A stretch of DNA of 64,000 nt from Bacillota bacterium (GTDB lineage: Bacteria > Bacillota > Clostridia > Oscillospirales > Ruminococcaceae): NCBI GenBank assembly GCA_023457355.1, contig JAEWLW010000054.1, forward strand, positions 1 through 64,000, read 5' to 3'. A program made the position numbers and the translations under genes. The notes beneath the pieces were generated by a model. The model made no database searches and was not told where the DNA came from. It saw only the letters and a list, made by a program, of their open reading frames with translations. Every line of letters begins with the position of its first letter. The stretch's first letter is position 1. Below are positions 8,627-16,284 of this stretch, in pieces.

Positions 8627-9532
8627 ATGATAAAGATTCTGGGCCTTGGGGATAACGTATGCGACGTCTATCTGCATACGGGCACCATGTATCCGGGCGG
8701 GCAGGCGCTGAATGTTGCGGTTTATGCCCGAATGCTTGGCGCTGAGAGCGATTTTCTTGGCGTCAGCGGCACTGACGCAGTGGCCGCACATGTGCTGGCA
8801 ACGCTGGACCGGAAAGGGATCGGGCATTCACACAATCGGATTACCGATGGTGAAAACGGATTTGCCTGTGTGGCGCTGGTTGACGGCGACCGGATTTTCA
8901 AGGGCAGCAACAAGGGCGGGGTATTGCAGAAAACACCCATTGTTCTCGATGAGGGAGACCTCGCCTATATCAACGAATTCGATGCTGTGCACACGACAAA
9001 CAACGGATTTATCGATGCACAGCTGCCAAAGCTTGCGCCATGCAGGCCGCTGATCAGCTATGATTTTTCTTACCGCTGGAATGAACCGGACAGGTTGAAT
9101 CGGGTTTGCCCGTTTATTGATTTCGGATTTCTGTCCTGCGGCGACCTCGATGATGAAGCGGCGTTTAATCTGTGCAGAACGCTTTATGAAAAGGGCTGCG
9201 GTACCGTTGTGGCAACCCGTGGCAGCCTGGGCGCGTTCGTCTATGACGGTACAGCTATTTTCCGTCAAAAGCCACATTTGGTGAAAGCGCTCGATACGAT
9301 GGGCGCAGGGGATAGCTTTGCTGCCTGTACGTTGGTGCGTGTGGCGCAGGCACTGAAAAAGGACGGGCGCGAATGCTGGCAGAGTGCGGGCTACCGCGCC
9401 GGTGTTCTGACAAAAGCATTGGCGGATGCGGCTGTTTTTGCCGCAAAAACCTGTCTGGTTAACGGCGCGTTCGGCTGCGGCACACCGGTTCCGGGTGCCC
9501 TTCAACCGGCCATTGACCGGGTGCTGCGTTGA
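8627..9532 (+). CDS. frlD: PfkB-family kinase, fructoselysine 6-kinase-like
   Basis: A ribokinase/PfkB kinase likely to phosphorylate the 6-hydroxyl of a fructosyl amino acid in the cytoplasm. It resembles FrlD rather than ribokinase: LGDNVCDVYL at the N-terminus, GGQALNVAVYARMLGA, YDFSYRW in the middle, anion-hole/catalytic MGAGDSF (225-231, base Asp229) and AAKTCLVNGAFG near the end. ATG 8627 follows CAGGAGGG; the frame opens at 8603. At 301 residues it is longer than E. coli FrlD (261). The substrate is inferred from similarity and from the neighbouring epimerase and deglycase. Confidence 0.75.
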   Translation: MIKILGLGDNVCDVYLHTGTMYPGGQALNVAVYARMLGAESDFLGVSGTDAVAAHVLATLDRKGIGHSHNRITDGENGFACVALVDGDRIFKGSNKGGVLQKTPIVLDEGDLAYINEFDAVHTTNNGFIDAQLPKLAPCRPLISYDFSYRWNEPDRLNRVCPFIDFGFLSCGDLDDEAAFNLCRTLYEKGCGTVVATRGSLGAFVYDGTAIFRQKPHLVKALDTMGAGDSFAACTLVRVAQALKKDGRECWQSAGYRAGVLTKALADAAVFAAKTCLVNGAFGCGTPVPGALQPAIDRVLR

Positions 9533-10365
9533 CCGCCGTTAAAGCGGGGCGGTGTGCTATCGGCAGCTATCCGTACTATCGCTATTCGACCGAATATTTT
9601 CTTGATACAGCCTGTAGGCTGGGGTTTAAACAGGTGGAGCTCTGGGCCGCGGCGCCGCAAATTGATTTACTTGCGCTGACGCCTGAATTCTGCCGCACAT
9701 TGCGCGCACAGTTAAAAAGCCGTTCGCTGTCGGCATGTGCTGTCACGCCGGAGCAATGTAATTATCCGATTAACCTTGCGGCGGAGGACGAGCCGCTTCG
9801 CCGGCGCAGCATCGTTTTTTTTAAAGCGGGCGCCGACCTTGCGGCGGAACTGGAGTGCCCGTGGCTGCTGGTTTCAGCCGGCAACGGCTATTACGACCAT
9901 CCGGTTGCACCGGCAAAAGCGCGTTGCCTCGACGCTATCGGGCAGTTAGCGCTGTATGCGAAGGAACGAGGCGTCCGGCTTTTGTTTGAGACACTGACGC
10001 CTGTTTCTTCCAATCTGGTCAATACACCGTGGCAGGTGCGCCAAATGATTGATCAACTGCCTGCGGATACGGTGTATGGCATGTTGGATATCGGCCAGAT
10101 GGTGGTCATGGGGCAGACGGTGGCCGAATACGGAGAAGCGCTCGGTGATAAGCTGGCGCATGTACATCTGCACGACACCGGAGATGCCTGCCATATGGCT
10201 TTGGGGGAGGGGCGGCTTGATCTGGATAGTGTGCTCAGTGAAATTCTGGCTCTCGGGTATCAGGGGCTGTTCAGTCTGGAGTGCAACGACGCGCGTTACC
10301 GTGCCGATCCGCGGAGAATGGATGAAAAAAATGCTGCCTGGCTTAAAGGGCACGGTTGGTTATAA
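9529..10365 (+). CDS. frlC: Sugar phosphate isomerase/epimerase, FrlC-like
   Basis: An AP-endonuclease-2-type TIM barrel of 278 residues. FrlC interconverts psicoselysine and fructoselysine by 3-epimerisation. Visible features are GFKQVELWAAAP, CAVTPEQCNYPIN, LLFETLTPVSSNLVNT (metal-ligand Glu), MLDIGQMVVMG (metal Asp), HVHLHDTGD (His) and FSLECND (Glu). That is the metal quartet of the family. TTG 9529 overlaps the kinase stop; a slightly later GTG is also possible. It would let the pathway accept C3 epimers of Amadori compounds. Confidence 0.68.
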   Translation: MTAVKAGRCAIGSYPYYRYSTEYFLDTACRLGFKQVELWAAAPQIDLLALTPEFCRTLRAQLKSRSLSACAVTPEQCNYPINLAAEDEPLRRRSIVFFKAGADLAAELECPWLLVSAGNGYYDHPVAPAKARCLDAIGQLALYAKERGVRLLFETLTPVSSNLVNTPWQVRQMIDQLPADTVYGMLDIGQMVVMGQTVAEYGEALGDKLAHVHLHDTGDACHMALGEGRLDLDSVLSEILALGYQGLFSLECNDARYRADPRRMDEKNAAWLKGHGWL

Positions 10366-10454
10366 AAATAGAGGGCAAGCCCTGAATTCAAACAGATATT
10401 TCCCTGAGGGCAGGGAAGGAAAGGGCTATAGTACAATTTTTATATTATGTAATT

Positions 10455-10473
10455 GCTCGCGATGAGCGCGAGC
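10455..10473 (+). other. Short perfect hairpin upstream of hyuA
   Basis: GCTCGCG (10455-10461) pairs with CGCGAGC (10467-10473) around a five-base loop, about 20 bases before the hyuA Shine-Dalgarno. It lies in the only sizeable gap (about 135 bases) inside the catabolic operon. No T-run follows. Confidence 0.45.
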
Positions 10474-10500
10474 GACACAAATAAAACGAGGTGAGAGTAG

Positions 10501-12564
10501 ATGCGTTATATGATTGGTGTTGATGTGGGCGGTACTTTTACGGACTTCTCCGTCTTTAACCAAGAGACCGGCGAACTGTTCAATTACAAAGACAGCTCTA
10601 CATCCGACGACCCTTCCCGCGCAATTGTCAAGGGGGTTCAGGATGTTTTAAATATGAAAAGTGCCGATGCCAGGGAAGTCGGTTATCTGGCGCACGGCAC
10701 AACGGTGGGCACCAATGCGCTTATTGAGAAAAAAGGCGCCCGCATGGGCCTGATTACAACTAAGGGTTTTAAAGACCTGATGGAGATCGGCACGCAGCGC
10801 CGCCCGTCGCTATACGACCTGCGCGCGCAGAAACCGGTGCAGCTGATTCCGCCGGGGCTCAACTGCGAGGTTCCGGAGCGTATCCTTTTTAACGGCGATG
10901 TGGAGACAGCATTAGACGAAGCGGAAACCCGCAAGGTCATCGGTTACCTGAAGGGGAAGAATGTTTCCAGCATCGCGGTTTGCACGCTGTTCAGCTTTAT
11001 CAACCCCAAGCAGGAGGCGCGCATCAAGGCGCTGATCGCCGAGGAATTCCCGGAAGCCTATGTGACGGTCTCCAGCGAGCTGGCGCCGGAATTTCGCGAA
11101 TACAGCCGAATGAGCACCACGGTGCTCAACAGTTATCTCGGCCCGGTGATGAAGAAATACGTGCACAATTTCCGGGAATCCATTCGCAATCTGGGGGTTG
11201 AGGTGGAGCCCTACATCACCCAGTCCAATGGCGCGATTATCTCCATTAAAGAAACGATCGACTGCCCCATTAAGTGTGCGGTATCCGGTCCTTCGGCCGG
11301 GGCGGTGGCGGCATCCTTCATCGGGCGCCAGTGCGGCGCCGATAAAATTATCACCTTTGACATGGGCGGTACCAGCGCCGACATCAGCCTGATCGAAAAT
11401 TATACCCCTCAGGTCTCCAACGAGCGTGAAGTGGAGGGCTATCCCTGCCGAATTCCGATGATCAACATCATCACCATTGGCGCGGGCGGCGGCTCCATTG
11501 CCCAGATAGATGTGGGCGGCGCGCTGAAGGTGGGCCCGGAATCGGCGGGCGCAACCCCCGGCCCGGCCTGCTACAAGCGCGGGGGAGAGAACCCCTGCGT
11601 GACGGACGCCAATATTGTGCTGGGCAAATTGAACCAGAAAAAAATTCTCGGCGGCCGCATGGATGTGGATCTTACACTTGCCCGCAGAGCGATAGAAGAA
11701 AAGATTTGCGCCCAAAGCGATTTAAACCTTGAGCAGGCGGCCAACGGTATCATCACCGTTGTCAATTCCAACATGGTGCGTGCCGTGCGGAGCGTCTCAG
11801 TGGAAAAGGGCTATGATGTGCGCGAATTTACCCTGATGGCGTTTGGCGGTGCGGGGCCGCTGCACGCCTGCGAGGTTGCGCAGGAACTAGGCATTAAAAA
11901 TGTCATCATTCCGCCCCACCCGGGCACGTTGTGCAGTTTGGGGCTGCTTTTGGCGGATACCAAGTTCGACATGAGCCGCACCCTGATTCTGGACGGTACG
12001 GCGGAACATCTGGACAGGGTCAACGAACAGTTTGCCAATATGGTGTCTCAGGGAACCGAGGCGCTCGACCGGGAAGGCGTGCCGCAAAGCCGGCGTGCTT
12101 TCGTGTTTTCAATTGATATGCGTTACCAGCGCCAGAACTTTGAAATCAGCATTCCGGTTCGCTCGGGCAGGCTGGACGACAAATCTCTGGCCGAGGCCAT
12201 CGCGGCTTTTCACGCGGAGCATAAGCGCAGCTACGGCTATTGCAACGAAAAGGCTGCCATTCAGTTCGTCAGCTACCGCGTTTCGGCTATCGGCACAATT
12301 GATAAGCCCGAAATGACGGCCGAAGCGGTCGCGCTCAACGCGCCGCTGCCAGAGCCCATTGAGATTCGCAACGTCCTGTTTCAGGGCGGCGCGGGTTCTA
12401 TGCCCACGCCAGTTTATCAGCGCTTCGAATTCAAGCCCGGCCACACCGTCGCCGGACCTTGCATCTGCGAACAGATGGACACGACACTGGTTGTACCCAG
12501 AGCGTGGACGATACATGTGGATGGCTACAGCAACCTGCTGATTAAGTATAACGAGGTGAATTGA
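10501..12564 (+). CDS. hyuA: Hydantoinase/oxoprolinase family subunit A (HyuA)
   Basis: An ATP-binding ASKHA-fold subunit. With HyuB, relatives hydrolyse cyclic imides or lactams with ATP (N-methylhydantoinase, 5-oxoprolinase) or carboxylate ketones. The phosphate-binding block GVDVGGTFTD is at residues 5-14. Further family blocks are AHGTTVGTNALIEKKGA, CAVSGPSAGAVAA, FDMGGTSADISLI, GAGGGSIA and FGGAGPLHACEVA. At 687 residues it is full length. AGGTGAG precedes ATG. hyuB starts two bases after the stop. Its position between Amadori-type genes suggests it opens a cyclic amide in the imported conjugate (inference). Confidence 0.9.
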   Translation: MRYMIGVDVGGTFTDFSVFNQETGELFNYKDSSTSDDPSRAIVKGVQDVLNMKSADAREVGYLAHGTTVGTNALIEKKGARMGLITTKGFKDLMEIGTQRRPSLYDLRAQKPVQLIPPGLNCEVPERILFNGDVETALDEAETRKVIGYLKGKNVSSIAVCTLFSFINPKQEARIKALIAEEFPEAYVTVSSELAPEFREYSRMSTTVLNSYLGPVMKKYVHNFRESIRNLGVEVEPYITQSNGAIISIKETIDCPIKCAVSGPSAGAVAASFIGRQCGADKIITFDMGGTSADISLIENYTPQVSNEREVEGYPCRIPMINIITIGAGGGSIAQIDVGGALKVGPESAGATPGPACYKRGGENPCVTDANIVLGKLNQKKILGGRMDVDLTLARRAIEEKICAQSDLNLEQAANGIITVVNSNMVRAVRSVSVEKGYDVREFTLMAFGGAGPLHACEVAQELGIKNVIIPPHPGTLCSLGLLLADTKFDMSRTLILDGTAEHLDRVNEQFANMVSQGTEALDREGVPQSRRAFVFSIDMRYQRQNFEISIPVRSGRLDDKSLAEAIAAFHAEHKRSYGYCNEKAAIQFVSYRVSAIGTIDKPEMTAEAVALNAPLPEPIEIRNVLFQGGAGSMPTPVYQRFEFKPGHTVAGPCICEQMDTTLVVPRAWTIHVDGYSNLLIKYNEVN

Positions 12565-12565
12565 G

Positions 12566-14329
12566 ATGACGCAGAGAAAAGTTGATACCGTTACGGTAGA
12601 AGTGGTTCGCAACCTGCTCATGTCCATTGCCGAAGAAACTTACGGCATTATTATCCGCAGCGCTTATTCGACCAATATGAAGGAACGCCGCGATGTCTGC
12701 ACCGCCGTGATTGACCCGGACGGCAATTCGGTGGCACAGGTGGAAAGTCTGGCCGCGCTGCTCGGTTCCATGTTGAGCGTCGTCCCCAATATATACGAAA
12801 AATTTGGCAAAGAAAATATCAGGCCGGGGGATATGTTCATTGCCAATGACCCCTATCACGGCGGCGGCAACCACCTGCCGGACATTGTTATCGCCGCGCC
12901 GGCTTTTACTGACGGCAGGCTGATCGGCTGGATCGCCAATATTGCGCACCATTCCGATATCGGCGGCAAGGTGCCCGGCTCCACCTCCGGCGATGCGGAC
13001 AGCATGTTTCAGGAGGGTATCCGCATCCCTGTTATCCGCATTTGTCAGGATCATACGCTGATCCCCAGTGTTATGGATCTGCTTTTAGATAATACCCGCG
13101 TCCCGCAGGAGCGCTATGGCGACTTAACGGCCCAGATGTCCGCAAACCTGATTGGCGTGCAGCGCATTGCGGAAGCCTATGCACATTATGGCGATACGCT
13201 CATCGACTGCATGGAGGCGCTTGTACAATACTCCGAACGCCGTGTGCGCGCCGTGGTGGCCGGTTTGCCGGACGGTGCGTATGAATACACCGATTACGTC
13301 GACGGTTGCGGCGATAAATATCCCGACCCGCTGCCCATCAGGGTGAAGGTCACAATTTCCGGGGACAGCCTGACCTTTGACTTCACAGGCAGCGCCAGTC
13401 AGATTGAAGCGCCGATCAACGTGCCATACCCCTGCACCAAGGCTGCGGTTTTTTTCGCGGTTAAAGCGCTGATGGGCAGCGATATCCCCGCCAATGAGGG
13501 GATTAACCGCGCCATCAACATCATTGCGCCGAAGGGCTGTATCGTCAATCCGAAGGAGCCGGCGCCGGTTGGTGCGCAGATCGACTGCAGCCAGCGGATT
13601 CCGGATGCCATCTTTGGGGCGCTGGCACCGGTTTTTCCGGAGACGGTGGTCACCGCGGGCAATGGCGCCTGCACGACGACCATTTTGGCCGGACACGGTG
13701 AAACAGGAACGGATAATGTCTTCATTTTCCATGAAGTTATCGCGGGCGGGGGCGGTGCCTCCCGCTGCCTGGACGGATTGTCCGGTGTTCAGGTCAATAT
13801 GACCAATACCTCCAACATGCCCATTGAAGCGACCGAAATGGAATTCCCCCAGATTCTTGCCCGAAAGTATGCGTTAAAAAAAGATTCCGGCGGCGCGGGC
13901 GAATTCCGGGGCGGCTGCGGCATTGAACGCGAGCTGGAATTGCGGCAGGATTATGTGCTGTATACCGGCCTTGGTGATCGCCATAGGTTCCATCCCTGGG
14001 GACTTCAAGGCGGTCTGGAAGGGGGGATTGGTGGTTTTTACCGCGTGGAGTCGGACGGAACCGTTACCCGCATGGGCCATAAGACCACTAGCAAACCGAT
14101 GAATAAAGGCGATGTGATCCGGGTCGTAACACCCGGGGCGGGCGGTTATGGCAACCCTAAAAAGCGGCCGTCTGACAAGGTGCTCAAAGACGTCGTTGAG
14201 AATAAAGTTTCAATAGAAAAAGCAAAAGCGCTTTATGGTGTCGTTATCACCACAGATGCAAACAATGCGTACTGCGTTGACGAGCAGGCGACCGCTGCAC
14301 TGCGAGAGGAAAGGATTGAACAACAATGA
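12566..14329 (+). CDS. hyuB: Hydantoinase/oxoprolinase family subunit B (HyuB)
   Basis: The catalytic partner of HyuA, 587 residues and full length. Family landmarks: AEETYGIIIRSAYSTNMKERRD near the N-terminus, FIANDPYHGGGNHLPD (a likely metal site, near 93-108), AHHSDIGG, FDFTGSASQIEAPINVP, and the Gly-rich C-terminal YGNPKKR region. The stop codon overlaps the next start (ATGA), so translation is coupled to the SIS protein. A subunit like this locked between sugar-amine enzymes is unusual. A stand-alone N-methylhydantoinase or carboxylase role would not explain the neighbours. Confidence 0.9.
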   Translation: MTQRKVDTVTVEVVRNLLMSIAEETYGIIIRSAYSTNMKERRDVCTAVIDPDGNSVAQVESLAALLGSMLSVVPNIYEKFGKENIRPGDMFIANDPYHGGGNHLPDIVIAAPAFTDGRLIGWIANIAHHSDIGGKVPGSTSGDADSMFQEGIRIPVIRICQDHTLIPSVMDLLLDNTRVPQERYGDLTAQMSANLIGVQRIAEAYAHYGDTLIDCMEALVQYSERRVRAVVAGLPDGAYEYTDYVDGCGDKYPDPLPIRVKVTISGDSLTFDFTGSASQIEAPINVPYPCTKAAVFFAVKALMGSDIPANEGINRAINIIAPKGCIVNPKEPAPVGAQIDCSQRIPDAIFGALAPVFPETVVTAGNGACTTTILAGHGETGTDNVFIFHEVIAGGGGASRCLDGLSGVQVNMTNTSNMPIEATEMEFPQILARKYALKKDSGGAGEFRGGCGIERELELRQDYVLYTGLGDRHRFHPWGLQGGLEGGIGGFYRVESDGTVTRMGHKTTSKPMNKGDVIRVVTPGAGGYGNPKKRPSDKVLKDVVENKVSIEKAKALYGVVITTDANNAYCVDEQATAALREERIEQQ

Positions 14330-15330
14330 TCAAAGGGTTTCAGGAAGTTGAGGCTGTTCTTAAAAAAGTCAAATTACAATTTGAGCAAATTGAAGGTGGC
14401 CTTAAAAATGTTATTTTTACCGCATGCGGCGGTTCCCTGGCCGCTTCATATCCCGCGCGCTATCTGCTCAGCGCAGAAAGCGCCCACTTACATGTGGCTG
14501 GCTACAACAGTAGCGAATTTGTTAACGCGACGCCCAAGTGTGTTGGCAAAAACAGTCTGGTAATCTGTATCTCCACAAAGGCGACCGAAGAGACGGTGGT
14601 GGCACTTAAAAAAGCCCGCAGCCTCGGTGCGGTTACAATTGGACTGACGGGTTATGCGGACAGCCTGACAGCACAGAGCGCAGAGCACTTTTTAACCTAT
14701 CATCATACTGACGAGTGGTACACCGACCCCAGCCTGATGCACTGCAACAGCCAGGGAACCGCACTGAAGATTGCGTTCTGGCTGCTCAAGGAGTATGACA
14801 ACTATGCTCATTATGATAAAGCGATGGCAGCTTTTGAAAAAATGCCCGCTATTTATGGCGCCGCTTATGAAGCTATAAAGCCTGCCGCTGTAAAATTTGC
14901 CATGGCGTATAAGGATGACAAAGTCTGGAATGTCATAGGCAGCGGGGCTGCATGGGAAGCGGTCTATTCCGACGCATTCTGTTTCTTTCAGGAAATGCAG
15001 ACGGTTCATTGTGTGCCCGTCCACTCCGGCGAGTATTTTCATGGTCCATTTGAAACCACAGCTCCAGACCTGGCTATATTGTTACTGAAAAGTGTTGGTC
15101 GCACCCGTTGTCTTGACGAGAGGGTAGAGCGGTTCCTCAACCAATTCGCCGGTCATCATTTTGTAGTGGACGCACTGGAGCTGGGACTGAGTGATTTGGA
15201 TGAGGCGGTTGCAGAGTACTTTAATGCGCTGCTTATACACCCCATTACCAAGCAGCTTATTACAGCGCTGGGCGATGTACGTATGCATCCGATGAGTTAC
15301 CGGCGTTATATGTGGAAATTCAACTATTAA
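14326..15330 (+). CDS. frlB: SIS-domain deglycase, FrlB-like
   Basis: A two-SIS-domain protein of 334 residues, related to FrlB/FraB, which split 6-phosphofructosyl-amino acids into glucose 6-phosphate and the free amino acid. The first SIS block is FTACGGSLAASYPARYL (about 31-47). The second half has VHSGEYFHGPFE (232-243), equivalent to the SGEF-HGP block that holds catalytic Glu and His in deglycases. The C-terminus, with HPMSYRRYMWKFNY, resembles the FrlB tail. It overlaps hyuB by 4 bases. A GlmS-like isomerase role is less likely because there is no glutaminase domain. The amino acid released is unknown. Confidence 0.75.
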   Translation: MIKGFQEVEAVLKKVKLQFEQIEGGLKNVIFTACGGSLAASYPARYLLSAESAHLHVAGYNSSEFVNATPKCVGKNSLVICISTKATEETVVALKKARSLGAVTIGLTGYADSLTAQSAEHFLTYHHTDEWYTDPSLMHCNSQGTALKIAFWLLKEYDNYAHYDKAMAAFEKMPAIYGAAYEAIKPAAVKFAMAYKDDKVWNVIGSGAAWEAVYSDAFCFFQEMQTVHCVPVHSGEYFHGPFETTAPDLAILLLKSVGRTRCLDERVERFLNQFAGHHFVVDALELGLSDLDEAVAEYFNALLIHPITKQLITALGDVRMHPMSYRRYMWKFNY

Positions 15331-15339
15331 AAATACCGC

Positions 15340-15379
15340 TTTTTGGCCGGCCTGTAGTCTTTACAGACCGGCCAAAAAA
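15340..15379. other. GC-rich hairpin at the end of the catabolic operon
   Basis: TTGGCCGG (15343-15350) pairs with CCGGCCAA (15368-15375), extended inward by CTGTA/TACAG and outward by T/A runs. The base-paired T-run lies on the 5' side and no free T-run follows, so it is at best a weak terminator. It may protect the 3' end of the long mRNA. Confidence 0.5.
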
Positions 15380-15388
15380 TTGCAAATG

Positions 15389-15430
15389 CAATTGTATATA
15401 ATTGTAATTCTATATAAAACGTGTTATAAT
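15389..15430 (+). promoter_or_regulatory. Promoter and candidate GntR operator of the regulator gene
   Basis: TTGTAA (15402-15407) and TATAAT (15425-15430) are 17 bases apart. The near-palindrome CAATTGTATATAATTG (15389-15404, 14 of 16 positions symmetric) overlaps the -35 box, as expected for an autoregulatory GntR site. The promoter elements are seen directly; operator function is inferred. Confidence 0.6.
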
Positions 15431-15489
15431 GACTTAAAGAATTCGTTATAGCAAAAACCGATATATAATAGGGTGAAGGAGTGTTTTTC

Positions 15490-16209
15490 GTGCTGAATCA
15501 TGATAGCATCATTCCTCTTTATGAACAGATCATCCAGACCATTAAAGAAGACATTCAGAGCGGTAAATTCGCTTTACAAAAGAAGATGCCAACTGAAGAA
15601 GAGCTCAGCAAACAATATTCTGTCAGCCGGATCACGATTCGGCGCGCGGTATCAGAGCTGGTAAAGCAGGGCCTTGTTGAAAAAAAGCAGGGGAAGGGGA
15701 CATTTGTTTGTGCCCCCAAAATGCACAAAGCATTTAATCATCCGGGTATGAGCTTTACGGAAATTTGTGCAGCCAACGGGGTAAAGGCCAGCGCTAAAAT
15801 TCTGATTGCGGGTATATCCGTGCCGGAAAACCCTCAGGTAAGCGCATGGTTGGGAATTGCGCTGGGGGAATCGGCGGTGCGTATTAAGCGCCTGCGCTAC
15901 GCTGGCGCGCGGCCAATGGTCATTGAAGATAACTATTTTCCAATGGAATATGCCTATCTGCTGGGCATCGATTTAGAAAACGATTCTCTCTACCGCTATC
16001 TGCGGGAGGAAAAGCATATTGAAATCATGGCAGGCGAATTGACGCTTCGGCTTGTGCGCGCTGATTTAAAAGCTTCAAAACTGCTTGAAGTGCCGCGCGG
16101 TACGCCCATGCTGCGAATTGACAGCTGCACCTGCAAGGGCAATGGCGATATTCTGCATACCTGCCATCAGATGGGCTACGGCGAGGATTTCGACTTTATT
16201 GTTCGATAA
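15490..16209 (+). CDS. GntR-family regulator with UTRA effector domain
   Basis: An HutC/FrlR-type repressor: an N-terminal winged helix (about 8-70, with LSKQYSVSRITIRRAVSELVK as recognition helix) and a C-terminal UTRA ligand-binding domain (about 90-235). In frl and fra loci such proteins sense the phosphorylated or free sugar-amine, so it probably controls this operon and itself. GTG 15490 is preferred over GTG 15481 because AAGGAG sits 8 bases before it. It has its own promoter. The effector is unknown. Confidence 0.82.
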   Translation: MLNHDSIIPLYEQIIQTIKEDIQSGKFALQKKMPTEEELSKQYSVSRITIRRAVSELVKQGLVEKKQGKGTFVCAPKMHKAFNHPGMSFTEICAANGVKASAKILIAGISVPENPQVSAWLGIALGESAVRIKRLRYAGARPMVIEDNYFPMEYAYLLGIDLENDSLYRYLREEKHIEIMAGELTLRLVRADLKASKLLEVPRGTPMLRIDSCTCKGNGDILHTCHQMGYGEDFDFIVR

Positions 16210-16218
16210 TTGAAAATA

Positions 16219-16266
16219 GGCCTGCCCAATTTCGCTAAATAAATATTTAGCGAAATTGGGCAGGCC
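16219..16266. repeat. Perfect 22-bp inverted repeat before the Xer recombinase
   Basis: The arms 16219-16240 and 16245-16266 are exact reverse complements with a four-base AAAT loop. The arms begin GGCCTGCCCAATTTCGC. The structure lies between the regulator stop and the recombinase ribosome binding site. No T-run follows on the plus strand, so it is not a typical terminator for the gene before it. It could be a partial terminator, a translational-control hairpin or a recombination/regulator site. Confidence 0.75.
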
Positions 16267-16284
16267 GAAAAGGAGCAATATCCA

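Noticed and set aside
10912..11715. 267-residue minus-strand frame across hyuA
   Set aside because: Antisense to a clear hyuA with no ribosome binding site or family resemblance. Composition fits a shadow of GC-biased codons.
15340..15379. GC-rich hairpin as the intrinsic terminator of the catabolic operon
   Set aside because: The T-run is on the wrong side of the stem on both strands, so it was listed as a hairpin only.
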